Assembly: GCA_905250115.1 (NCBI GenBank)
Contig: CAJNOI010000028.1
Span: 372,001-436,000 of the forward strand
Source: Adineta steineri
Lineage: Eukaryota; Rotifera; Eurotatoria; Adinetida; Adinetidae
Reading direction: 5' to 3'
DNA: 64,000 nucleotides
A model generated the notes under the pieces. The model was not told the DNA's origin. It searched no databases and worked only from the letters and a program-made list of their open reading frames with translations. The position numbers and the translations under genes are program-made. This document shows, one piece after another, positions 48,216-59,460 of the stretch (the stretch's first letter is position 1; every line of letters begins with the position of its first letter).

Positions 48216-51200
48216 ATGGCAAATCAAAGTGTCGCCAACTTCCTCGCATTGCCGGTAGAACTTGTCTACCAAATACTGGATTTTCAATCGGATTGGACAA
48301 TTATATGCTCAATGAGTAACGTATGTGAACGATTCAATAGAATATTAGACAACTACAATCGATACCAGGTAAATTTTTTTCTATTGACTCCAATAAAATA
48401 TACATGAATAAACTATTTCTCACTCGAAATAATTCATTAGTGATCCCTCTCTCCCCACGAATTCATTTCTTATGTTATGACAATATGAATATAGTGTCCT
48501 GATAATCAGAAAAAATAAATTCCGTTTTTTCATTCTTTTCAATTTCATCAAAATATTCCAAGTTTCAAACCAGATATGACGTCATAAACATACAGTGTTT
48601 ACATAAGAACGAAAAAAAAGGAACAAAATATTATTATTTTCTTTTTACGTGTATCAAAGCACCTTTTCTTTTAAATACCATTTTGATAGTTAAAATCAGC
48701 TTTTGAAAGAAATGAACGGTCGATCAGACAGTTTATCCTGCTATAAATAACGTCCTCAATATTTCTTTAAGAACATGAGTGACTATCAATGCAGGTGATG
48801 GTGGACGTGGATGGAGACAAGATTCATTCACATCACTCATACCCATTTTATTAAGGTGGAATATTTCTTCAAAGAATTCTACTTCTAAAGCAAATTTTTT
48901 TCCAAAAAAATTGCTTGGAAACGGATTTCATCTTGAGTACATTTTCTCAAGGGTGAAATTATGAGAATAATTCGTCATGCATTTATCTTTTATTATAATG
49001 AAACTAGCATTATGAAATAAATTCTGTGACATTTCTCTTTTTATAGATTAATGTTACTTCTTAAAAACAACCGTAGGGTGGCATCGAAAGAAACTATCAA
49101 AATCATATTCTCACTTATATAAACCATACGCATCAATAAGACTTAGTTCGATACTGACACGGAGTTCTGATGCAAATTTTACTACACTCAATAACACTTA
49201 TTGCAATACATGGTGTTATAGGTACATAGTCTTACATTTCGCAATTGCTTTGAGTGAAACTAACTTCTAAAATTTTTCATTAAGTAAAAACTTTTCCTTC
49301 TTCCAGAAACATTTAGAAATTACAGCAACTTACAGATCGAACGTTTCTATCCCTGAATCATCCTTGCTGACTTCGTTCCAGTATAGAGTTTCACAAAACA
49401 TCATCGCAATACTATGCAGTATATAAAATCCTTAAAATATTCATATCAATATCTATAGGAGCTGAAACGGCGTCAGAATAATATTTTTTTCACTTTTCTC
49501 ACTTCATGTAATACTGACCAAATATTCTCTCTCTTCAACTGTACCGTGTCTTTACCTCCACTTCTTCATTTAGACAATCACCGCATTGATTATCGAGAAG
49601 AATGGAATCGGACATGTTGGAGCACAATCCTTGGGTGCTGCATTACAACACAATACAGTAATTCTCATTGTCTCTTTAACTATATCATCTCTTTACCTCT
49701 ACTACTTCATCTAGACACTCATCACAATAGATCTTGCCCACAATCGAATCGGAGATATTGGAGCCCAATCTCTTGGTAATGCATTACAACATAACACAGT
49801 AACTCTCATTGTCTCTTTATCTAAACCATGTCATTACCCATACTTTTTCATCTAGGCACTCACCACATTGATTATCAAAAGCAACGAAATCGGACATCTT
49901 GGGGCACAATCCTTGGGCGCTGCATTACAACATAACACGGTAACTTTCATTGTCTCTTTATCTAAACAATGTCGTTACGTTCACTTTTTCATCTAGACGC
50001 TCACTGCACTAGATCTCTCGAGCAATCAAATCGGGAATTCGGGAGCACAATATTTGGGTGTTGCATTACAACACAATACAGTAATTCTCATTCTCAGCTT
50101 ATTCATATCATGTCTTTACTTCTACTATTCCACCTAGGCACTCATCACACTAGATCTCGGACGGAATCAAATCCACAATGTTGGAGCACGATCTTTGGGC
50201 GATGGAATACAGCAGAACACAGTAATTCCCACTCTCTCTTTATCTATGCCATGTCTATACCTTAATTGTTTTGATTTAGTCACTCACAACACTAAATCTC
50301 GGAGAGAATGGAATTGAACCTGTCGGAGCACAATATTTGGGTGTTGCATTACAACACAACACAGTAATTCTCATGCTCTCTATATCTATACCATGTCTTT
50401 ACCTTCGCTTTTTTATCTAGACACTCACTACACTGATTATCATGAGCAACGGAATCAGACATCTTGGGGCACAATCTTTGGGTGATGCATTACAACATAA
50501 CACGGTAACTCTCCTTGTCTCTTTATCTAAACCATGTCTTTACCTCCACTTTTTCATCTAGACACTTACCACACTAGATCTCAGACGAAACCAAATCAGA
50601 GATGTTGGAGTACAATCCTTGGGTGCTGCATTACAACACAACACAGTAACTTTCATATTCTCTTTTTATGTATACCATATGTTTACTTTCACTATTTCAT
50701 ATAGACACTTACCAAACTAGATCTCGGACAGAATCAAATCGGACAGCTTGGGGCACAATCCTTGAGTGATGCATTACAGCACAACACAGTAAATCTCATA
50801 TTCTCTTTTTATCTATACTATATCTTTATCTCCACTTCTTTATCTAGGCAATCACTATACTAAATATCCAGAGCAATCAAGTCGGAGATGTTGGAGCACA
50901 ATCTTTGGGTGTTGCATTACAACACAATACAGTAACTCCCATGCTCTCTTTATCTATATCATATCTTTACCTCTACTACTTCATATAGACACTCACCACA
51001 CTGGATCTCGGGTACAATCAAATTGAAGATTTTGGAGCAGAATTTTTGGGTGTTGCATTACAACACAACACAGTAACTCTCATTTTCCCTTTATCTATAT
51101 TATGTCGTAACCTCTAATACTTCATCTAGACACTTACCACATTAAATCTCAACACTAATTTTATTACAATTGATGGAGCAGAATCTTTAGGTGATGCATT

Positions 51201-51648
51201 ACAGCACAACACAGTAATTCTCATTGTCTCTATATCATATCTTTACCTGAAGTATTTCATCTAGACACTCACCACACTAGATCTCGGACGGAATCAAATC
51301 GCAGACCTTGGAACAGAATTTTTCGGTGTTGCATTACAGCACAACACAGTAACTCTCATTTTCCCTCTATCTATACTATGTCGTAACCTCTAATGCTTCA
51401 TCTAGACACTCACCACATTAAATCTCAACAGTAATTTTATTGCAATTGATGGAGCACAATCCTTGGGTAATGCATTACAACACAACACAGTCAGTCTTAT
51501 TCTGTTTATATCTGTGTTACATCTTTACTTCCATTTTTTTATTTAGACACTTACCAAACTGTATGTCTCAGAGAATCCGATCGGGCCTGAAGCAATAAAT
51601 GCAATTGAGGAATTACTTGAACGAAATAGAAGAGAAAGAACATCGTGA
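48216..51648 (+). CDS. F-box / leucine-rich-repeat (RNI-like) protein, 5' middle part unclear
   Basis: The first exon (48216-48368) starts MANQSVANFLALPVELVYQI and encodes an F-box, the Skp1-binding module of SCF ubiquitin ligases; it ends at CAG|GTAAAT. From 49574 to 51648 there are 15 consecutive exons. The first 14 are exactly 84 bp (28 residues, one RNI-type leucine-rich repeat each, for example TLTALDLSSNQIGNSGAQ), all separated by phase-0 introns of about 51-59 bp. The last exon (51547-51648) caps the solenoid and ends RRERTS. Bdelloids have many F-box plus NLRC3-like LRR genes of this form. The part between 48369 and 49573 should hold N-terminal exons but shows only short interrupted frames, so the two ends may be a decayed gene, or two genes. 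The LRR exons are intact. Confidence 0.65.
49574..51648 (+). repeat. 141-bp exon-plus-intron tandem array (15 LRR exons)
   Basis: Exon starts at 49574, 49715, 49856, 49996, 50137, 50280, 50421, 50562, 50705, 50848, 50989, 51130, 51265, 51406 and 51547. Spacing is 141 bp in most cases (range 135-143). Introns are also alike: they begin GTAA(T/C)TCTCAT and end near TTCATCTAG. Whole exon-intron units were therefore duplicated. Confidence 0.93.
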
Positions 51649-52453
51649 ATGGTAATATGTAATGTACTTAGATAAGAATTAAATCGCTGTTAATGATCAT
51701 GGCGGTGTTTTTTTCTGTTATAATTTTGTCAGAAAGAATAAATAAAATTGCTTGTTCTCAAATTTAATCTATATTGTGATGAAAATGTTTTATTTAGCAT
51801 TTTTCAGTCTTGACGAGGAGGATGATGACACTCTTAAAAAAACAATTTTTACGAAATAATTGGATGAGTGTGTAGCGCATGTAAAACTAAACTGAGGTTT
51901 TCTATAGCAATATTAAAACTCTCAAAGGTTCTTTTCAAGAAGACTGAGCTAGAAAAGGTTTTGTATGACAGTGCCAGAAATCTAAAATATCGTTTGGGGT
52001 TAGAACTAACGACAGAAGGTTCCATGTGATATCAGTAAAACTCTGAGACGTTGTTTCTAATGTTGCAGAAACAACGAATCGTGCCCGATGCTATTGAACT
52101 GGAAATGTTGTCTTCGTCAACGGTGAACCGTCAACTGTGCAGTATGAATTAGTGCTGAACTCAGAATGAGTCTTTGTTCAATACTGTTGAATCTAGTATG
52201 ATTGTTTTAGTTTCGCATATAAGTATATGCGAAAATGCTTTATTACCTGTATTCAAGTTATTTATGATTTTGATTCTTGAATAATTGATATATGTTTCTA
52301 AGTTTACGATTTATAAATGTTGTGTTAAATAATGAGAATGTTAAAAATAAATATTTAGACTGGACTTATTTCAATTGAAACTTTTATTTCTTTTCTTAGT
52401 ACAAGACAAAGAATGTTATAAAAAAGAAATAAGAAATATAGTTCCGACACACT
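51649..52453. other. Intergenic, no gene seen
   Basis: Spacer after the LRR array. No coding family recognised. A short inverted repeat (CGCATATAAGTATATGCG) lies near 52214-52231. Confidence 0.5.
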
Positions 52454-52729
52454 CTATCGATAATATGTAGTACCACACTGTTCCTGATGATTCGAGTAAA
52501 AGCATGATGAACAAACTTTTTTTTTACATCCCCCACAAGTGCCAACAGCATCACTACTACACGAACTACATCCAGGTTTCAAGAAAACAGTTGTTGTTCC
52601 ATAGCCGCTAACACCACTACAATTATGACCACGAAAATGTGACGAGCAAAAACGTCGTCTACAATGATCACATCGTCCATATGATGAACTTGTACATACT
52701 GAGCATTGAATACTGGCTCCAGAACCCAT
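52454..52729 (-). CDS. Small cysteine-rich zinc-binding protein, myristoylation signal
   Basis: A single-exon protein of 91 residues with two similar Cys/His modules. The first is CSVC-x7-CDHCRRRFCSSHFRGHNC and the second CSSC-x7-CGGCKKKVCSSCFYSNHQEQC. The spacing C-x2-C-x7-C-x2-C-x4-C-x2-H/C with later His and Cys fits B-box-like or AN1-like treble clefs. The N-terminus MGSGAS fits the N-myristoylation consensus (Gly2, Ser6), so the protein may sit on membranes. No catalytic domain is present. The family is not named; it resembles small rotifer Cys-rich proteins. Internal duplication of one module is likely. The short length and absence of introns leave some doubt, but the regular Cys pattern argues for a real gene. 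Confidence 0.72.
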   Translation of the reverse strand: MGSGASIQCSVCTSSSYGRCDHCRRRFCSSHFRGHNCSGVSGYGTTTVFLKPGCSSCSSDAVGTCGGCKKKVCSSCFYSNHQEQCGTTYYR

Positions 52730-53077
52730 CTTATTCTTTTATGATGGTCTAATTTAATTATAACTGATGGCAAAAAAAGTACGATATCTCAACTAGCAAA
52801 AACTTTTTTTACTGAATTAAACGATAAATACTTTCTTTAAATACCATAATAAAAAACTTCAAGCTTGCTTTCTCTACCAAATATCGAACCGTATGTATCA
52901 TAATCACAAAAATCGTTTTACCTTCAAGAATTTAGTTGGTTTTAAATAAATATTTGTCTTTACGCTTCTGTATAGTTAGAAAAGAGAAAATAATATTGAA
53001 TCATCACATATTTAAAAATATTTTATTTATGAAACAAGTTATAAATCTCAAAATCTGACACTGTATCATATTTAAAA
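52730..53077. other. Short intergenic spacer
   Basis: About 350 bp of AT-rich sequence between the Cys-rich gene and the 3' end of LRRIQ1. Nothing recognisable. Confidence 0.6.
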
Positions 53078-56000
53078 TTAAGCACGTGGTATTTGCCCAC
53101 TGATAGGTGGTAATAATGGTGGTGGTTGTCGAATAGATACTAGATAAAATTAAATTGAATGAATATATATTTTATTAAAAGACAATTGATGCTTTTACTC
53201 GATGACGATGACCATCGATTTTGTTGTTGCTGTTGTTGTTGTAAAATTTCATTTGGACGCATTCGCTAAATATATTAACAAAGTGTTTTTTTATTTTGAT
53301 AAATAATTCAATAATAATATTTACACTTGTTGAGTCAGTTGAACCATCAAGACTTGGTAACCGTTTACGTTCATTTCTTGGACTATTGGCATTTCCCAAT
53401 GCAGATCTAATTATTACTCAAATAGTAAATGGCTCAGTTAATATTTAAGAGATTCTTACTCGTCAAATCGAGCTACTTGAGTATGTACCCATTCATAAAC
53501 ACGATTAGGACGTGGTTGAACAGTCACAGGCGGAGTTACAGCTAAAATATTTTTGAAAAAAACATACAATAATTTATTTTTTAGTTATAATAATTGTCAA
53601 CTTTTTCTATGTGCAATTGGTTTAGTAGTAGTTATCAATGATTGTTTACGTCTAGCTAATCGTAATGAACCAGGTGGTTGTTCATTATTACGTGCCATTT
53701 GTAAACGTTGATAAGCATCTATTATAAACGAAAATTTCGAAAAAGATTTTTAATTATATCTATAAAAGCAAACCCATATGTTGTCGTTTATGTCTTCGTT
53801 CAGCATTCCATTTCATTTTTTGTGCTCGTTTTAACATTAATGCTGCTGTTGAACTTGAAGGTGTAAAACCCCATTCATTTGTCATTTCATGAGGTCTTGC
53901 TGACATATCTAGAGGTTCTACTATAGGTTTAGCACGTGATGATGCTGCTGATGATGAACGAGAAGAATTTTGAAGAGGTAATTCAGTTATTATAATTGGT
54001 GTTGATAAAATTGAATGTTGTTGAGATTGCCATACTTCTTTAATACGAGTAACAGGTGTTCGTGGTCGTTGAAAACGTGCATCAAAAGCGGCCTAAAAGA
54101 ATTAAAACTTATCTAAAAACTAAATAAAGATCCTAATTTACTTCATCAAATTCAAATTCAGTTAAATCAATTTCATCAAATGTTTGTTGTTGTTGACTAT
54201 GATATCGTCGTACAGTACGCATACGTTGTCGTAATACATAACCACGCCAACGAGCTTGTATTTTTTGAGCTGCTTGTTGTCTTTGTTTTAATTTTCGTTC
54301 GAGTAATTTTCGACGCCAATGAGCTTGTAATCGAATAATACCTTTCTCTTTTTCCGTTAAAACTAAATAGATTTGTTGAGTATTCTTTGTCAAAAATTAT
54401 TTTGAATTCTACCTTTTATTTCATTAGTTGGAATGATCATTTGAGATATTTCAATTGGTTCAATTTTTTTCTGTTCATAATATTGTTGACATTGATTATG
54501 AATTGATTTTAATAATGTAAATGGTTCTGTTTGATAATGTTCAATTATTTGACGAAGTTTAATTAGCATTGAAGTCATATTTGAAAGAAATGTTAAATAT
54601 AATTGAATTAAATCAGTTGATTTCTCAATTGATAAATGAGGTAATACAGATAATGGATTTTTAAAAGATTTATTTTCAGGTATTAATGTTTCATTTATAT
54701 CACATAAAACAGGATTTTGTTCAAGATTAAGACGAGATAATACTGGACAAGTATTGATAAAACGTTTTACAATAGATACATCTGAAATAAATTAAATTTC
54801 TTATTAATCTAGATATATAAATATTTTTCATACCAGATAATTGATTACATGCTAAATCAAGTTCAACTAATGATGGTAATTTAATTGATGATAATTCATG
54901 AAAACTATTATTTGATAAATGAAGATGTGTAAGAAATGGTAACCATGAACCAATTAATAATTCATCAAATGAAGTTAAACTATTTGACGAAAGATTAAGT
55001 TCATGTAATAGAACAGAATTTAATAGATTTGGTAGTTGAATAAGTGAATTTGAACTAGCTTTTAATGTTAATAATAATGGACATTGTTCAATTTGTTCCA
55101 TTTCAACAAGATGATTATCAGATAAATCAATATGAAATAAATTTGTACAACCTTGTAAACCAATTGTTGTTAATAATTGATTACTTGTAGCAAGAAGAAT
55201 ATTTAGATTTACTAATGTTTCAATTCCATTTAAACGTGTTAAACGATTTTTTGAAACATCAAGATATTTTAAACGTGGAGTTTGTATAGCAAGAAGAGAT
55301 GTTAGACGATTTCGAGATAAATTTAAATATTCTAATTGATTTAATTGAAGATGAATTTGTTCAATCCAATTACCCTATTTGTAAAAAAAAAGACAAAGAC
55401 AACAAGGTGAATTGTTCATATAGGAAAATAATTACTTCAAGATCGAGAATAATAAGTGATGAACAAGAATCAAGACCAGTTAATTGAACAAGTTTACATT
55501 GACGAAGAATAAGATGAGTTAAATTAGGAAATGTAGTACCAGTTAAAGATAACGAACAAGGAGTAAGAATTTGTTCAAGATGTAGATAATGAACCTAAAA
55601 ATGAAATACTTATAAAGATATATCGAAAAACATATTTATCGGAACATGCAAAAGAATATCTAAGTAATTTTCAAATAATGGTATCGATAGTAACTTATAA
55701 TATCTTTTTCGCAAAACCAATATATAATATTATGTATGATTTGCATAATTATATAGTGCTTCATACAATGAATTTATAATTTATTGAAGCTTTTGTAAAA
55801 AAAATATAATGCTTATCGATTTTGATTATGACATAACTTACTATTATTTGTTAGGATAGTATTCAAAGTAAACATATATATACCTCTTTTGGTGATTGAT
55901 TTTTAGCTGCTTTTATCAGTAGTTTAGAATCGATATCAGGTAATTTTCGAAGATTGCCACCTGGTTTACGTGTTGGCATTTGTTGAATAGTTTCTTCACT

Positions 56001-58469
56001 TGAACGAATAAGATTGAAATAAGTTATATCATGAGTATGTTCAGCCCAACGACGTGCTTCATTTAAAAATGGATATATTGATTGATTTGAATGTTGTTCT
56101 TCTACTGGTGCTTTACGAGGAGTTGATACTCTTGGTGTTGAAGGACGATCCGGTTTAACCGGAATTGAATGATTTGCTGTTACAATATCAATCGATCTTA
56201 CAAATAGAATTTTCTTATCTGACGATGAAATATTTTTAGAATTATTGATCAATAAATCAGATCTATTGTCCATGAGTGTTGAAGTAAAATCAATTGATTT
56301 TCTTGGTAAGATAGTTTCAATTGGCGGAGGAGCACTCTCCGGTCTATTAATTAATATATCAGATCTACTTTCAACTTGTCTTGCAGTAATATCGATTGAT
56401 TTTCTAGGTGAAATACTTTCAATTGATGGTGGAATATTTTTCGATTCATTAACAAATGTTTGAGATCGATTTAATGATATTGATGAAGTTGTATCTATTG
56501 ATTTAACTGTTGACATACTTTCCATTGATGGTCTTTGAAAATTTTTCATTTCTTTATCGAATGTTCTAGATCGAATTAATGAATTTGCAAGTGAATTATT
56601 TTCAATCGATGGTGAAATTGGACTCTCGATATTTTTATCAAAAGTATTAGATCGTGTCATTGTTGTAGAAAGCTTCATAGTATTATTCGATTTAATAGGA
56701 AGTATATCCAAACGTTTATTGTTTGAGAATGAATTACTATTTAAAAAAAATACAAATGTTTTATAATAGATTGTTTGTTTAGATTAATTACCTTGGACTA
56801 GTTGACATTTGTGTTGATTCCAATTTAGGTAAAGGTTGTTTTTTATTGGATGATTTTGGTCGTTGCTGTTCTTTAGTTTGAATTGGTAATCTTTCTTCTG
56901 GATAGACTGTTGGTATAAAATCAGCTGGATTTTCAAGTTGAAGAATTTGAGTTGATGATATTGGAGGACTAAAAATAGAATTTATAAGAAAAAAAACATT
57001 GTTATATTCAAACTAACTCTATAGTTTGTTTTGATATGATCTTCTTTTTCTTTGTTAAATCTTCTTTTGGACGATTGATTTCTGTTTATAAAAATGTTAA
57101 TTAATATATGTATACAATTGAAAATATGTCATACCTTTGACTGCTAATGGATGAAGTTTCGATTGCTTAGGAACAACATCTGTTAAAGGAGATGATACAC
57201 GATCACTTGTTGGTAATGGTATTGAAGTTATTTCAACTTTCTGATGATTTTCTTTTTCAATAATTTTTGTTAATTTATCAGCATTTATCTTATTCATTTG
57301 TTCTTTTTTCTTACGATTTTTCGCAATTGTTTTTAATGCTGGTGTAGCTCGTTTTATTATTTCTTCATGATGTTTATGATAAACACTAAAAAGAATTTTT
57401 ATTATTATTGTTTAAATATTTCAAAAAATATTAATTTACCGTTTTCCTCGATACCATGATTGAATAATAATAGCCATTTTATTTTGTCGTTCATTTGTCA
57501 CACGTTCCTGTTCACGACATAATGCTTCAAATTGAAGTTTTTCATTCTGTGTCTGACGTGCAGTCTCATCAAGATTTTCCTTTAGAAAAAAAATGAAGTT
57601 TTTCAATCATAAAAAAACATTAAATCGTAATTCGAACTTGTAAACGACGGTATTCTTCAGCCAAACGAACTTGTTGTTCTTGAAGTACAATTGCATAACG
57701 CTCTTCTTCTTCCTAATCATAGTACGATTATAAAGAGATAAAGAAAAATGAGTAAATATTACTTTTCGTCTTTGTTCAAGTAATGCTAAATCAGCCAGCA
57801 TTCTTCGATGTGATTCAGCTAAACGTTCATCATACAATTGTTTATTTGGATCTTCTTGTTGTCGAGGTGTTGATTCGGCAGACTTACATAAAAAAATTTC
57901 TTTTATTGAGTAAAGGATATCCAATATTAACTTACTTCATCAGTTTCAATTGGTTTTACATCTCGTTTTATTATTTCAACTTTAGGAACTTCATATTCAT
58001 TTGAATCGGAATTAATCGATGAATCTAATGGTAATTCTTCAGTATTGATATTATGTAAAATCTAAATTTAATATTGATAAATAAAATTCTAATTTCAATT
58101 ATTTCATACTCGATCTAATTCTTCACGATCAATTCCACATACTCGTGCAACATTTGTTTGAATATCTTTATCATTATCACCAATTGGTTTTTTTAATAAT
58201 TCATCAATTTCGGAATAATCAATTATACATCGATCCATATTAACATTAACTTCATTTTCAAATGCTGCTAATCTTTCATGCATTTCACGTTCTAATTTTT
58301 GTCGCGTTTCATTTAAAACTTCTTCACTTTCGATCGCTTTTGTATCATTTTCATTATTCTTATCATCTTCATCGTCATCATCACCATCGTCGATTGAACC
58401 ATCAAGTGATAGTGCATCAAGTTCTTCTTGAATAAGTTTATCAAGATCATAATCATCGTCTGTCATCAT
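53078..58469 (-). CDS. LRRIQ1: Leucine-rich repeats and IQ motif protein 1
   Basis: Nineteen exons join in frame for 1394 residues: 58110-58469, 57936-58061, 57763-57882, 57638-57712, 57440-57579, 57135-57385, 57018-57081, 56792-56968, 55884-56736, 55436-55594, 54834-55374, 54413-54781, 54142-54362, 53774-54092, 53602-53718, 53460-53541, 53325-53406, 53199-53265, 53078-53139. The N-terminus is acidic (MMTDDDYDLDKLIQEELDAL) and leads into charged coiled coil. A first IQ motif (MAIIIQSWYRGKR) is followed by a Ser-rich repetitive insert (exon 9), about ten leucine-rich repeats, and two further IQ motifs (IIRLQAHWRRK, AAQKIQARWRGYVLRQR) that bind calmodulin. The tail is basic with a Gln run. Order and N-terminal motif match LRRIQ1, a protein linked to cilia. 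It starts at the ATG in 58467-58469 and is head-to-head with SUGP1. Confidence 0.85.
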
Positions 58470-59460
58470 TTTTATTGAAAATTTACCAGATTTTTTTGTT
58501 CCTTTCAAATTTATTTATGCCATTAAATGTTTCTTTACAGATCGGTTACTAAGTTTCAAAGCATTTCAAATAGAGGGACATACAATCGTCTTATTAACAT
58601 TGGTCACAATAGAAATAATCTACAGCAATTAAAAGTTCAATTTTTCAATTGAACATATTATGCAGATGTTCATATTTTTCTAATATATTGAATAAATATA
58701 TCTGACATCTATTAATGTTAAAAAAAGAAGAGAATCTTATTATAGTTTTTGAATCTGGTGAAATGTAAAGATATTAAATTCGATACGATGCTCTTTATTA
58801 ACTGTAAAATAACCATTTTCTGTTGTTTTATGTGAAGCAGATATTAAATAGGAAAACATGAGATATCAATTGAGTATATTATAATATTGTTAATACTAAA
58901 AAAAGACGGTAGATGTCGAAACAACTTTTATAACATCAATATATTTATTAACAACTCTATCTATGATTGTTCATTTGTTTGTATGATTACCAACAGTATT
59001 TCTCAATTAATTAGTTCATCAATGATACAATCTATATTGTTTTATTATACAATGATATTTTTGTGCGGTTTACACATTTATTAATTATAACCTTTAAGAT
59101 ATGAAGGTTATCAACAATTGCATGTTCCGTATATAAAATTATGAGAATTGATTTATATTTCATAGTAGCGACATCTAATATTGTATTTATATTTTATTAT
59201 TTTTAGAACAAATATTTTTCTTAAAAGTAACAAGAAAATTTTGAAATTGATTTTTTTTCAAAAATATCGATATATATTGGTTGTTCATTTAACCATATGT
59301 ATTAATTAATGCCTGAAGTTCAACAGCACACACACACAGGATGTCAATTCAGATCTCTCTCGCTGTGTTTATTATTGCTCATAAATATTGATAATAAAAT
59401 CATCTCGTTTTGCTTTAGATTTCTTCTTGTTTTATCTAATTGTTTTGTTTTTAAATAAAA
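58470..59460. other. Shared 5' region of LRRIQ1 and SUGP1
   Basis: About 990 bp between two divergent start codons, so both promoters should be here. No gene seen; a CA run lies near 59328-59338. Confidence 0.6.

Noticed and set aside
49574..51648. CRISPR-like or satellite array
   Set aside because: The period is regular, but units are coding LRR exons plus spliceable introns, not short repeats with unique spacers or non-coding satellite.
52214..52231. Short palindrome as a terminator
   Set aside because: Rho-independent terminators do not apply in a nuclear animal genome and no gene ends there.
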